From Archegozetes longisetosus (taxonomy: Eukaryota; Arthropoda; Arachnida; Sarcoptiformes; Trhypochthoniidae), in assembly GCA_018873245.2 (NCBI GenBank), contig JAEMBT020000008.1, forward strand, positions 10,271,172 through 10,335,171: 64,000 nucleotides of DNA, in the 5' to 3' direction. The translations under genes and the position numbers were made by a program. Shown in pieces: positions 37,761 to 49,709 of this stretch. The stretch's first letter is position 1; every line of letters starts with the position of its first letter. The notes beneath the pieces are model-generated. The model saw only the letters and a program-made list of their open reading frames with translations. It did not search any database and had not been told where the DNA came from.

Positions 37761-40077
37761 ACTATTCGAGTTTATTATTACTTGGTTTATAGCCAATGAA
37801 CTTTTGGTATATTTATTTATGACTCATTTCAATAGTTTATGAGAAAAGTTTTATTAGATTCGCATTAGAAACTTCTTTTTGTTGGCAATCTATTTTTACA
37901 TTCTGCTCAAAAACTAATTTAACCAAAGGTTCACTTGTATTATTACACTGTACATTAGAATTAAAACACCAGCCATCGATCAAACAGAAAGTCGATTCTG
38001 TTCAATAGGCGTGTGATTAAAATGCAAAACAAATAATCAGTTAATAATTGTTTCAAAAATACTAGTATTAGTGGTGATTGTGTCAAATTTTCAGCACATG
38101 TTACTTTTGAATGCCAGCTCTTTATTAGGTTATTGTTATTTATTTAACAAATTGTGGGGTTTTTGCATTGAAAATTTGAATTGTTATCAGATTTTTGACG
38201 ACTCTTGCAATGTTTTGAGCTATTTGCATGTTTAAAAAAAGGGTTATATTTTTCTAAGTCATAAGTTTTGTTGTACGAAACTCAGTTATTTCCTCAGGTT
38301 ATCCAAATGTTTTCTTTATGAACATTAAGATTAATCGCTTACGTAAGAAAAAGCTGTGAATAAACTCACGTTATTATGAGGTTGAATAATAAGGGTTTAG
38401 ATAAAATTTGTTAGCATTGATTGAAAACTTTTAAGATTTGAGTTTATTAATTACTTATTGCTGTTAACCTTATTTAACGAATGATTAAACTTCTAACACA
38501 TACTTTCTGTCATTTTTCTTCTGATCGCAAGTATTTACGTTTTTCTACGCAAAGCTTAATTCAACAGCAGAAAAATATTATGAATTTATAAAATTTAAGA
38601 TCTGGTTGACTTCATTTTTGATGTTACTTTAATAGATCATCAAAACATTTGAAGTTTATAGAGAGTATCAATTTTTAAAGTAATGAAACAGTAGAAGAAA
38701 AACTTCATGTTATATTTCATAGCATACGTCAACGAAAATCAGATCAATGCCTACTTGTACAGAAAAAAGGTATCATTTGAATCAATTATGGCAAAAATCA
38801 TAATCATTGTGATGCTAAGATTTTCGGCACGATTTTTTCTGAAAAAACGCTTTTCTATACATTCTTTGGGAATGACGCCAATTATTAGGAGTGAAACTAT
38901 TATTAAGTTATGAAAGAGATCTTTTTATTTTAGTTCATGAGACAACACCCAAAGCGCAAAGAATTAGGAACAAAATTTACAAATTTCACTTTGGGTATGT
39001 CATAGCTATAATTATAATTAGAAATTATCAACTAATGCCTAAATCATGCGAACCTTTTAGAGGTTAAGGCTTTTGTTCAGTTTAATTTTGCAGCTTCTTT
39101 AATATATTGAATAAACTTTTGAATCGCTTATGAATTATTTTCAAGAAATAGATTGGCATTTCTGATAAGCTTTGAATTATTGGGTATAAATTATGAGTAG
39201 TCGGCAAAGAATTTTTCAGGCCTAGCCTGTACTTTAAAGCAACATTAAAAGCGGTTTTCAATATGTATTGAAAACCTACTGTAGCGTTAAATATTTACTG
39301 CTTATTTTATTAATGCATTTTGTTTATTGTTGGAATATTATCTCTCATTATAATTGAATTCGTGGCACTTATCGTTTAGTACTTCAATAAGAAGCTAATA
39401 AAACTTAAATGCAAGTTGCAATTATTACTGTAGGAATTTAAACTAATTTTTCTGGCAAATCTCAGGTAAAATATTTTGCAAATATTGACGACTAGCTAAT
39501 TATAGTAATTATCTGTAATCAAAGAAATACTTACGAAAAACTATTTCAATTCTAGATCTATTGTTAGTTTTGAGTGTTTTTGTGTCGGGTGACTAGTAGG
39601 CAACGTTCGATTGAGACAATATTATCTAGTGAAAAATGTTAGATATGTATTGAACAGTATAGTATTGGTAATTACAAACCCTTTCTCTCCCAGCGATAAT
39701 TGGAGCGAAACTATTCAATGTCTGGTTGAAGTGTGAATCAAAGAATTAGACACAAATCATGAAACTCTAAACCAGGCACTTGTAATTTAGACCAAAACAT
39801 TAATCAATTAAAGTGAAACAGATATATATCTAGACTTGTGATCTAATAAATCGAAGATCAGATAAGATTTCCGGTTATTTGAGTTAAAATTTATCATACA
39901 TTTAGTTAATATTTTTAGGTTAAAGTTCAATAAATGATAATATTTTTCAACTGATTTTAGTATTATTCAAATCAGATTCGAATTTCTCGTATTTTTATGC
40001 ATACGTTTAACAAATTTTTAGTTTGACCTTAAAATCAGAAGTAATTTTTAACACAGTTTTTTCTCACAAGTGGAATA

Positions 40078-40146
40078 TCAGATATGAATAACTCAGTTAT
40101 TCATAACTAAATTATGAATAACTGAATTTTGAATAACTAAATTTTG
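40078..40146. repeat. Short degenerate repeat ATGAATAACT/GAATAACTAAATT
   Basis: Four to five imperfect direct and inverted copies of a unit like GAATAACTNAATT lie side by side. It reads as a local microsatellite-like expansion. Confidence 0.6.
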
Positions 40147-43100
40147 ACAGCATTAATAGCTGAATTACTTAAATGCTATGAAAACTTCACAAGTCAATTC
40201 ATTGGAGTCGCAAATGATAACATATTTGTGATTAAGAGTCTTAGAAGCTAATCAAAAGCTGAGATAATATCAACAAAATGTGAGTCAATGGTTTGATAAA
40301 TGCTTTCAGGAATTTATTATGTCCTCAAAGTATTTTCCAAAAGGATGTTTCGGTTAATCTTTTATTACATTATAATTAGTGGTATAGAAAAGACTGCAAT
40401 TAACAAAACAAAGTCTTAAGGAAGTATTCGTTTCAAGTTCACCTAAATTTCTTCTTCTTATTATTATTAATAATAAGAGATTTGCTTTGCATATTTGATT
40501 CTCTATTCATAACTCAATCCATTATGAATTGAATTTAAGTTGACACTTGTTTTAAATGTTTCTCACGAATAATTAATAGTTTTAGAAAGAAATAAATCTT
40601 CCAAATGTTTTATTTGAGCAAATATTAACCGAAAAAAAACTTTATCTTATCTTAAATGCGATTTTTAAGACGTAGCTCAAAGAATCATAAAGCATTATAT
40701 CGATATTTAATAAAAGTTTTTATCCTGTTTTGCAATATATTTTACTTAAAGATAATATGGAAAGAGTTGAGATAATACGATCTAAAAAACTTCGTTTATT
40801 CATTTCAAAAGTTTTGGGAAGTTTTATACAAGTTTTAGCATGGAGTCAATCAATTAGATAATGAGGTCAAATAAGTTAACAAAAATACATTATCACAAAT
40901 AGGCTCAACAGCTCTTTTAACGTGTAATTAATGGTCAAATTATATTTGTTTACCTGTTATTAAGCATATAGAATACAAACAGTTTTCCAGTCATTTCGAA
41001 CAACTATGAACTTATTAAACCATAATTAATAACATATTAATTAATACATTGGATCACTAATTAATAATATTCTAATATAAAAAAGTTTTATACTATTTTT
41101 AGATTATAACTTTTGTTAATAATACTTAGCACAAACTTTTTAAGAAACTTAAGTTATAAAGTACTTGAAAAATAGAAACTGATAAAATCATTGAAACACA
41201 TTAATATATAAATAACTTTTTCCTATAATTAAACGATTTAGTGCTAATCTCATTGAAGTACAAGTGAAACCATATGATATGATGTCATATTAGGAGAATA
41301 TATTATTTAAATTAGAACATAATTAGTGCACGATTTCTCAGGCAATGAGTTGCACATTTATTACAAGTTCCTAATATTTTAATTAGTCGCTAATTATACA
41401 AAATCTAAAAATAATAAGCAACCTAATATTTAATTAGAATTCGATCCCAAGTTTAGTGTACTTAAAAGTTTTTTAACTTGCATTAAATTGAGATTTAAAT
41501 AGACTTATAAGTAAGTGATAAGAAGTTTAGTCGATTGTCACCTCTTATATGACTCGAGAGCATGATATAGAAAAAGTAAATAAATCATTTATCTTTAGAT
41601 GCGATTTACTTGAGAATTTTATTTATTACTTTTCCTTTTTTATCTAGATATAAAAACGCTTCGAAGAGGCTTTTTTGCTGCTTTAGCACTAAATTATTAA
41701 CTAATTTTTGATATCTTAATCAAATTTACTTTTAAAAAGTGCAAATTTAGTCATTTTCAAGAGAAAAAACTATGTGTAATGAGAATGCATGTTTTGATCA
41801 TTTTCTCGGTTATACACTTTATCTTTTTCTTGCCCTCAAATCAAATGTTTGCCCAAAGTTCGAAACACAAATGTGGTAAACAGGAAAAGATCTGAAACAT
41901 TTTCTTAAGAACACAATAGTAATGATTTTAAGCACAGTTTAAATTGTAGGAACACTTTCTAGAGATATAAAAGATTTGTATTTGAATAGGAAATTGATTT
42001 AATAAATATTTTTTTAGATTTGTTGGAATGTCCTCTAAATATTGATTTAAATAATGATATGCTTTTATGAAAGCCTATTATGTTGTGCGTAACAAATCAC
42101 AAATAGTATTTCAATTGCTGAATATCCGATTCATTGAAATTGAGGTCAATTTTATCACGAATTATATGAATTTGATATTCAGTTTTATTACTGGAACCGT
42201 TTGCTCATTATTTATAAGTTTATGCATTTCTAACAGAAAATTATCAATTACTAGTGATTCAGTGCATAAAATGCATGAAAATTAAGTAAAATCAAAAGTT
42301 ATGTCTAGAAACCAATTAATTATTGAGTACGTTTTTCCTCTTGTCCCAATCAAATTCTATTATGAATACTAAAGTTTGTGGACTCAATGAACGCATAAAT
42401 ATTTGAAGCTTTTGTACAATTTTTATACAAAATATCTGAATTTTCCTCTAGAACTTTTGTGAAAAAAAACAAATTTTTCCCTAATGTATGATTTGCCTTA
42501 ACGTCAGTCAAGAACTTAAGTACTTAACTTAAATAATAATTTTCTCGTGTGTTTCTTAAATTTTGACTTTAAATTTCGAAACACATCTCTCATTTAGACT
42601 TTTATGTTTGAATTTGACGAAATTATTACACATTTTAAGCAAAATAAGTTAGGTATGAATGACTCGATTGAGGAAGTATTGCCTGGAGCTCTATAGCTCT
42701 TAAGATGTTTGATCTAAATATTCCTCTATCATCTTCTGATTACATATTTTAATCCATTTATGTTTCATGACCAAATGATATAGCTCTAAGGATAATAAAT
42801 CTAGAGCTCTAAGCTGTAATCTGCATTTTAGTCTTAATGTTAGGGCATTTGATTAACAAATTCGAGATAATGTTTAGAATACACGATATATTCTCATATT
42901 TTATTTCAAAATGTCTCAAAGTGAAGCTTTTTATGGATATTTTGTCTGATATAAGACCACAAAATACAAGAAAATTAAGACTCAGTAATGTATTTGTGCG
43001 ACTCCTATGTCATAATGATTCAATTGATGTTTTTTATTGAGCCAAACTTTGTAGTACAGGTATATTTCGTGAGAAATTTGATAGCATTTGTTTGATTGGC

Positions 43101-44228
43101 AATCATTAAATGAATAATAAATTGCAATATTTCCATTAAATTTATTATCGGTACAAATAACATGCATTTGAATCAATTGCATGAGAAGTTGGCCACGAAT
43201 AAACTCTTCTTTTGCATATACGTCCTAAAAAAATTTTGTTTAACGTAATAAAAGAAATTACAATAAAAATATTGATGTAAGAGCTTTGTCCGGAATCGAA
43301 ATAGATATATAATTATGTGAACTACGAGCTTTCTTTTCATATTTCAAAAGTCTACTACGAGAAGGAAAAGCGATTGATTTTTATGCACTGCAATATTACT
43401 TTATTCATTTAATTTTGTAAAATATTTTTCAGAGATATAACTGCTAAGACAACGTTTTAAGTTTGTATTTAAGGCTTATTTGGTTATATATTCAGCTCTG
43501 TCACTAGTATACTATAGTTTAAGATTTTGGCCATGCTCTTGGCGATTATTATGAGGCTACACTTTAATTAAGAGTGATGAGCAATGCTCGAGTTTTAGGC
43601 GCTTTTTATCAAGCGCTGAGCGTTCAGAGTCTTGAATTTAACAAAATTTGAGTAATTTATCTCAGCCAGAGTGCCTTCCGCTTTAAATTTGAGTTCTTTT
43701 AATTATGCTTATTATAAATAAAGTTTCTCTTTTGGAAGCTTTGTGGAGAACAATATGCTAAGATGAATCTTTTATTTGATAAATTGGGGTATAATCATAT
43801 CTAATTGATTATTTGAGAAAATTTGATAAAACAAACATTTGAAATTATTTGGTCAAATAAGTGATGAAAAGAACTGTGCGATACTTTATGATAAAACAAA
43901 TGTAAAATGAGTTGTCACACCTATTTCTTAGTCGAAAACACCTCTTTTGAATAAAATTTTCGATCATTTTATTGCTCTTACGATTTGAAAGTTCATAAAT
44001 TTATTCTTAAGAAATACTCTTTAGGATTGCAAAGCACTATCAGAAATAAGATTAGACTTATGTAAATTGAAACGAGTTAATGGAAAATTTGAAATTGTTT
44101 GCATAAAGCTATTACTTAAATTTGAAAAACATATCAGATTAATAGAATTTTAAACTTAAATAAACCCAAAGGTACTTAACTCAAAGCTACTCTGTAGTTA
44201 TAAGGTGGATTCCAGTTAAAGACAGTAA

Positions 44229-45329
44229 TTGAATATGGATCTAAAGCAGAAACGCATCGCAATTGTTATAATGATAATAGTTGGTCTATTGATTGGCTGC
44301 TTATGGCAAATATACTCAATATGTTTGCTTTATTTCAGTTATCAAACTAATATTTTCATAGAAATCGAACTAGATGATTTGATTAAACAATTACCAGCCA
44401 TCACTGTATGCAATTATATTGGAAACATGAGTAGAGGAAAAACTATTGGCCAGTTTTACGGTTAAACTAACCTAAAGGAAATATTGAGAGGAATATATAT
44501 TGGATACGATGATATTATGTAAACCAATATAACGAATGGATTTTTCGATACGATTGTAGAGTCGACAAGTTTGCACTATTATTGCTTTACAGCTAATAGT
44601 CTACTAAAAGGTAGATAATAATGAATTTTTAATTTTTTAATCCAAATACATTATATTTTTTACAGCTAAAGAAACAGTACAATTGAGGAATCGTAACTAT
44701 TATTTATCATTAGTCTTAAGTCCATATAAGATATAAAATAATTCATGGCTTTTTGCGAACTATTGGCGAGAAATGCCATCAGACTATGAGTGTAATACTA
44801 TTGAGTTAATACAATCGAAATACTGTCACATTACTTTTTTCCATGAAACATATCGGTTATTAGAGAGCCTTTATCCAACGAATTGCATGAATTATCACAA
44901 ACATACTGGATATTTGTCTCGAAAAGATTGTATTTGTAAATGTCTCATTAAGAGAAGTATTTCTATGTGTCGTGTAGTTTCTGGTAAAACCAATGCTTTT
45001 AAATGGAAGGCAGACATGAGATTTAGTGATACTATGGATGAAGAAAATTGTATAAAGAATTCGGACTTGAATGAATGCTGTTCCCGAAGCTGTCCTAAAG
45101 TGGACTGTATTAAGCATTTCTATAAGCCATACAAGCTTTCGGATGGGATTCTTCTTGAGGGAGATATTAGAATTGATTTGGTCTTTCCGTCAGAACCGTC
45201 AATAACTTTTGGTACAAACCCAGAATCGAAACAGTTGAGTTTCTCTGTTACGTGGTTTCAATTCTGAGCATTTGGTTTGGATTCTCTATGCTTTCGGTTT
45301 ATTTCTGGTTAAACAGATTTATCATTTAG
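44229..45329 (+). pseudogene. DEG/ENaC family sodium channel pseudogene
   Basis: The 5' part encodes the first membrane helix followed by YFSYQTNIFIEIE and LPAITVCNY, the hallmark of the degenerin/epithelial sodium channel family after TM1. The middle part encodes the Cys-rich extracellular domain (CMNYHKHTGYLSRKDCICKC, CCSRSCPKVDC). The end encodes YVVSILSIWFGFSMLS, matching the conserved WFG..S selectivity region of TM2. The reading needs an intron of about 55 bp (about 44609-44666). It is interrupted by three in-frame TAA codons (about 44463, 44519 and 44735) and a frame change near 45205. A complete channel therefore cannot be made from this copy. Confidence 0.8.
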
Positions 45330-45552
45330 TTAAAGTTTAAAATCTTGGTTATCAATCCCAAATTCTATAAAGTAAGGAATGGTAATAAAAGAATTTTCAC
45401 AACAATGGATCGAACTTATTATCAGTGAGTCGATTTTGGCTACAAGAATTTGTGAAATAGAGGCAATTAATTTCAAAATGGAATACTATTCTTAAATGCA
45501 TAAACAAAACCTATATTTGATATATTCTTAGTTCAAAATAAATTTTTAAACC

Positions 45553-45905
45553 CTAATTCATTTTCTCAATACAATTTTGAACACTTCGTCGAAACTGAGG
45601 AATATTTTCGGCTTTCCAATAATTAGCGTAAACAATTTGAGTCAAATCAGCAAAAATATCTTCAATAGGCCGGCATTGGCGAACATTTGTGAGGTTTCGG
45701 TGTTTTGGAACAAAATTAATTTTTTTCTATTCAATAATTTTTCAACGATTTTGGCATAATGTGTACAAGCCTTGTCCGGCCAAAAGAGGTAATTATTATC
45801 CAAATGATTTGCATTAATAAACGGAATCAATCTCTTCGTAATGTTTTCATTTAAGTAAAGTTTTGATTGACCGCCTCACCATTGGGTCTAAAGTATGGTT
45901 TCAAT
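45553..45905 (-). mobile_element. Tc1/mariner-like transposase fragment
   Basis: The minus strand encodes YFRPNGEAVNQNFT, then ITKRLIPFINANHLDNNYLF, then WPDKACTHYAKIVEKLL. After one frame change it continues CRPIEDIFADLTQIVY and ends at 45553. These are the catalytic-core and C-terminal motifs of mariner-type (IS630/Tc1) DDE transposases: the FWPD block with the second Asp, and RPIE with the last acidic residue. The N-terminal part is missing, and the fragment starts at the centre of the palindrome described next. Confidence 0.75.
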
Positions 45906-45973
45906 ACCGTACTTTAGACCCAGTGGTCAGGCGGTCAATCAAAAAATTTACTTAAATGAATACATTAAGAAAA
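45838..45973. repeat. Long hairpin duplicating the transposase fragment in opposite orientation
   Basis: The arms 45838-45899 and 45907-45973 are near-perfect inverted copies (GATTGACCGCCTCACCATTG against CAGTGGTCAGGCGGTCAATC) around a loop of about 6 bp. Beyond the right arm the plus strand encodes LNEYIKKIMIPFVNKK. This is the counterpart of LNENITKRLIPFINAN on the minus strand, so coding sequence itself has been duplicated head to head. The two copies have since diverged. Confidence 0.75.
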
Positions 45974-47632
45974 TAATGATCCCATTTGTTAACAAAAAAC
46001 AGTACTTCGCCGCACTCCTTCGGCTTTGAGGTGATTTACAGTAAATATTTTCGACTCATGCTTTCGCGTTTTAAGAGAAAAGTTACAGCCCTTTCGCGTA
46101 GTAGTTCTTGTTTTGATGTCATAATTAATTAACCACTAATTAAAATAAAATGAATTTTTTATGTCTAACTGTCTGATAAATGAGCTTTAAAATGAGATAT
46201 TGTTAACTATAATATTTTCAGTTAAAGATTCAGTTTTTGATACTATAAGTGAGTCTATTTTTTTAGTCCGAATATGTTATAATATAATATTTACTATTTC
46301 GTAGTATTGTCAGAGTCAGCCGATCATCAGATGAATTAATTGGAGATCTCCGAATTATGTGATACTTCGAGATATTCAGATCACACTAGAAGATATGTTG
46401 CTCTATCCACAAGCAATACTGTAAGACAATCTTTTCAAACCTCTTGGTGTCGCAACTCACTTTTATAGATTCTCAGGTGCTTCCATAAAACTTAATGTTG
46501 AGCTTTTCAAATTTCTCAGGTCACTAGTGAATCATAAGTGCATTTTGAACCCCACTGTTGTAAAAGATAGAATAATATTGATTCCATTTTTGAATTCTAT
46601 ATTTTGACAAATTATTTTAGAAGAATGAAAAACTGATTTAAAGTCAGAGAATTCATATCTGCATAACAAAATTAAAATAACTTTCGAATGCATTTGAATC
46701 ATTAATTCTGAACAAAAAGTCATTTAATTTCAAATTATTATTTTTAAAAATTCAATAGATCACACATTTAAAAATTTTTTTAATCAAAGCAAATAAATTT
46801 TAATAAAAAACTAGTTTTCTTCGAAAAAGTTTGTAGACAATTGACTCTCGTTTATGTTAGTATTGCATAAATTATAGAAAAATGCAGTTAACACACTCTC
46901 GTGACGAATAAGTGCAAAAACGACTCTGGGTGTAATGGTTTTCCATGGAAATCAAAGACAACTTCTCTACCGAATTAATGATATTTCGCTCATTGGAAAA
47001 TATTGCAAATAATTTCTACTTAACTTCTTACATTTTTAACCTCACCCTCTCACAGATGAACATAAATCATAAGTAGGGACCTGACACAATCAAGTTTAGT
47101 TTTTCAAAAGTATCCCCACTCCCAACTATCGTTTAATAAAAGTCTTCTTTTTTTACTACGTGTCAAAAGTTACTAAGACTCTACGCTAAAATTTGAGACG
47201 AAATCTTTCTATAAGAGTGTATCTTGAGCCTTTTACCTCATCTTACCAAATAAAATGGCTCCTGTAGTTACAATAGTTGTGTTATTGTTACAAAATTGTG
47301 TTGTGGTACGATTTTATGTTGCAGTATTGTAAAAATTTGCCTCAATGTAAAATAAGATCTAAACATTGATTTAGTGCATTAATATGAAAAAGGGGATATT
47401 TCCAGGCAAGTCATTATTGAATCTGGTGCATCATATTACTCGAATATAACTTTTTGAAAACTCAATTCTACCAGTTTTCGTAATTTTGATAGGATACATA
47501 ACCAAAAATTAAATAACTTTCTATAAGCGTGACGATTGCTAATTTCTAAGCGTAACTTTGTTACATATTTGTAGATTATTTGGAGCTGGAAATAATTAAT
47601 TATTAATAAATTTAAAAGATTTTAAGGAGATA
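45974..47632. other. 1.7-kb gene-free stretch
   Basis: No supportable gene. The patch at 46000-46120 is richer in CG (GCCGCACTCCTTCGGC, CTTTCGCGTTTTAAG) and may be the outer part of the transposon relic to its left. I could not align it. Confidence 0.4.
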
Positions 47633-48277
47633 CTTTAGTATAACAACGATCGCAGATCAGCACCAACTTTGTATATACATACTACTGCCGGTGTTGTTCG
47701 CGAATATGCAGGTCATACCTGCCGCATATATATATATATATATATATGTTCACGCGCGCAAGAGGGGTAACCAAGTTGCTCAAAAACGATTGGTATAGTC
47801 TCCAACTCGCGCGCTCGTTAGGCTCCGTATTTTTGTGACTAAACCGAACCTAACTAAGCCTATCATAACCTAACCTAACTCAAATCGATATTGAAAAGCT
47901 ACGAAAACAAATCACTCAAAAGAATTATTCTCAACTAATAACAAAGAACAAGAATTAAATTTTCTATAGTCTTCGAATTTTCTCGAATTACGGAACTTTT
48001 CCGAACTCCACCCCTATTTCGGAACCTAGATTGTCCTTCACAATCCTAGTCGCATATATGTAATCTGTACTCTCATTCTTGTCTATTGGCACCGCTCGCA
48101 TTGAAATCGGATGCGGAATATACGATATATTCGGCTTTATGTCCACCGACTTCGTTGGCCAATAACTCCGCCCCCTTTGATTTGCGGCGGGTAAAACCTT
48201 TATATTCTTTTATCACTCGATGAGTACTATCTATATCCTAAGTTTGGTGTTGATCCGCGACCGGTATTATACTAAAG
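47633..48277. mobile_element. 645-bp TA-flanked element with about 40-bp TIRs and a G+C-richer core
   Basis: The ends CTTTAGTATAACAACGATCG and the inverted CTTTAGTATAATACCGGTCG match over about 40 bp, including GATCAGCACCAA/GATCAACACCAA. TA flanks both ends (47631-47632 and 48278-48279). The core contains a (TA)n run at about 47730-47748, CACGCGCGCAAG, and several CCTAA-type units at 47845-47880. No ORF is visible. It fits a non-autonomous Tc1/mariner-type or other TA-targeting element. Confidence 0.7.
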
Positions 48278-48909
48278 TATACCTGTTTTTAATTGAAAAA
48301 TGCGAACATATGAATTGCAAAATTTAAACAATGTGTTAACACGAAAATTCAAATTTCGTTATATAATAGTTATCATAGTTTAATATTTTTCTTAAGTTAT
48401 TCTTAAATATTTACTTTATATTCGATAATGAAAGCGAACAAATAAAATAGTTATTTTAAAAGTCGTAAATAAATACTTTTTCTGAATAATTTGTAGCAAC
48501 CCGTTATTATTCAAGCTATTTTCAAATAATAGTCAAATAATTTCGACTTTTATTTAAATAAATTTATTAAATAGATTTATTAAAAATCCACTCTCACAAT
48601 ATGTCATTAACTCATTGATAATCTAACAATAAATTCGCAGCGATTCGTATTAAATTGAAGGCGAAGTCAATGATATCAATTTTAGGTAATTTTGACATTA
48701 TGTGGCGGAGTAAGGAAAATAAGGTAAAAGTAAGCTTTGCATATTTTTGAGGGCAGGATTTAGGGGGATTTATGAGCTGAGTTAAACAGTATCCCAGTAG
48801 AAAGTCTACGATTTTCCATTCCACCCATGAAAGTAAAATGTAATTAAGTCTGGATAACTTATAGTAAAATTTATAAACGGAACATATATAAACTAGTATT
48901 GAAGTATAG
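48278..48909. other. Gene-free spacer between two elements
   Basis: A+T-rich. The minus-strand frame 48612-48965 runs into the next element and has no recognisable motif. Confidence 0.4.
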
Positions 48910-49694
48910 AAAGGAGAATGGATTGATAAGCCATTGTGCGTGGGTAGGGCTTTTTGAGTATGCAAAAATTAGCAATTGTAATCAGGCATTATGGGCATTT
49001 TTATTAAAGTCCAATTCCAACAGGTTTAGGAGTTATGAGTTTTTTCGAATCTTCTTTACCATTGAGTCTATGGCATAACTTTTAACTTTGGGAATGTTTT
49101 CAACTATCGCGCCATGGCCCCCAAGATGAAATTTTTGGTACATAGTTAGGTAATAGGCCACGATAGTTTTTAAAAATAGAACCAAATTAGGACGCCACCT
49201 AGGGAGCAAGTTATAGGGATCCAAAGTTGAATTATAAAAATGCGAATAACTGTCAATAGTGATACCTACGGTTAAGAGCCTTATATAATTGAATTCAGGT
49301 TGAAGAGGCCACGATTCCCTATGAATGAGTTGGTGGTTAAAAGTAGCTCCCCCTAACGTAATTTACAATTCAACTTCGGATTCCTATAACTTGCTCCCTA
49401 GGTGGAGTCCTAATTTGGTTCTATTTTTAAAAACTGTCGTGGCCTATTACCTAACTATATACCAAAAATTTCATCTTGGTGGCCATGGCGCGATAGTTGA
49501 AAACATTCCCAAAGTTAAAAGTTATGCCATAGACTCAATGGTAAAGAAGATTCGAAAAAACTCATAACTCCTAAACCTGTTGGAGTTGGACTTTAATAAA
49601 AAAAATGCCCATAATGCCTGATTACAATTGCTAATTTTTTGCATACTCAAAAAGCCCTACCCACGCACAATGGCTTATCAATCCATTCTCCTTT
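48910..49694. mobile_element. 785-bp fold-back element with about 335-bp arms
   Basis: Arms 48910-49245 and about 49356-49694 are inverted copies with roughly 95% identity by eye, separated by about 110 bp. The outer ends read AAAGGAGAATGG and CCATTCTCCTTT. Each arm keeps an open frame for the same peptide (minus 49224-49033, plus 49376-49567), including NLVLFLKTIVAYYLTMYQKF and ENIPKVKSYAIDSM. I do not recognise that peptide. It may be open only because the arms are young copies of each other. The right end lies 15 bp beyond the stop of the kinase gene. No target duplication could be fixed. Confidence 0.75.
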
Positions 49695-49709
49695 ACTATT
49701 AACATTAAC

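Larger units (their letters stand above)
32937..44228. other. 11.3-kb gene-free A+T-rich tract
   Basis: No coding sequence is supportable on either strand. The first 1.6 kb must contain the 5' UTR exon and promoter of the minus-strand 660-residue protein gene. A slightly less A+T-rich patch at 34420-34570 is a candidate but has no decisive signal. Local simple repeats are listed separately. Small frames at 37017-37256 and 38707-38913 have chance-like composition. Confidence 0.4.

Noticed and set aside
44229-45329. Reassigned TAA codons as explanation for the channel gene
   Set aside because: Intact genes in the window (for example PAICS-downstream frame, ADH copy 2, chemoreceptor) end at TAA in the expected places, and the channel also has a frame change, so decay is simpler.
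47845-47880. Telomeric (TTAGG) array
   Set aside because: Only a few imperfect CCTAA units inside a transposon-like element; not a telomere.
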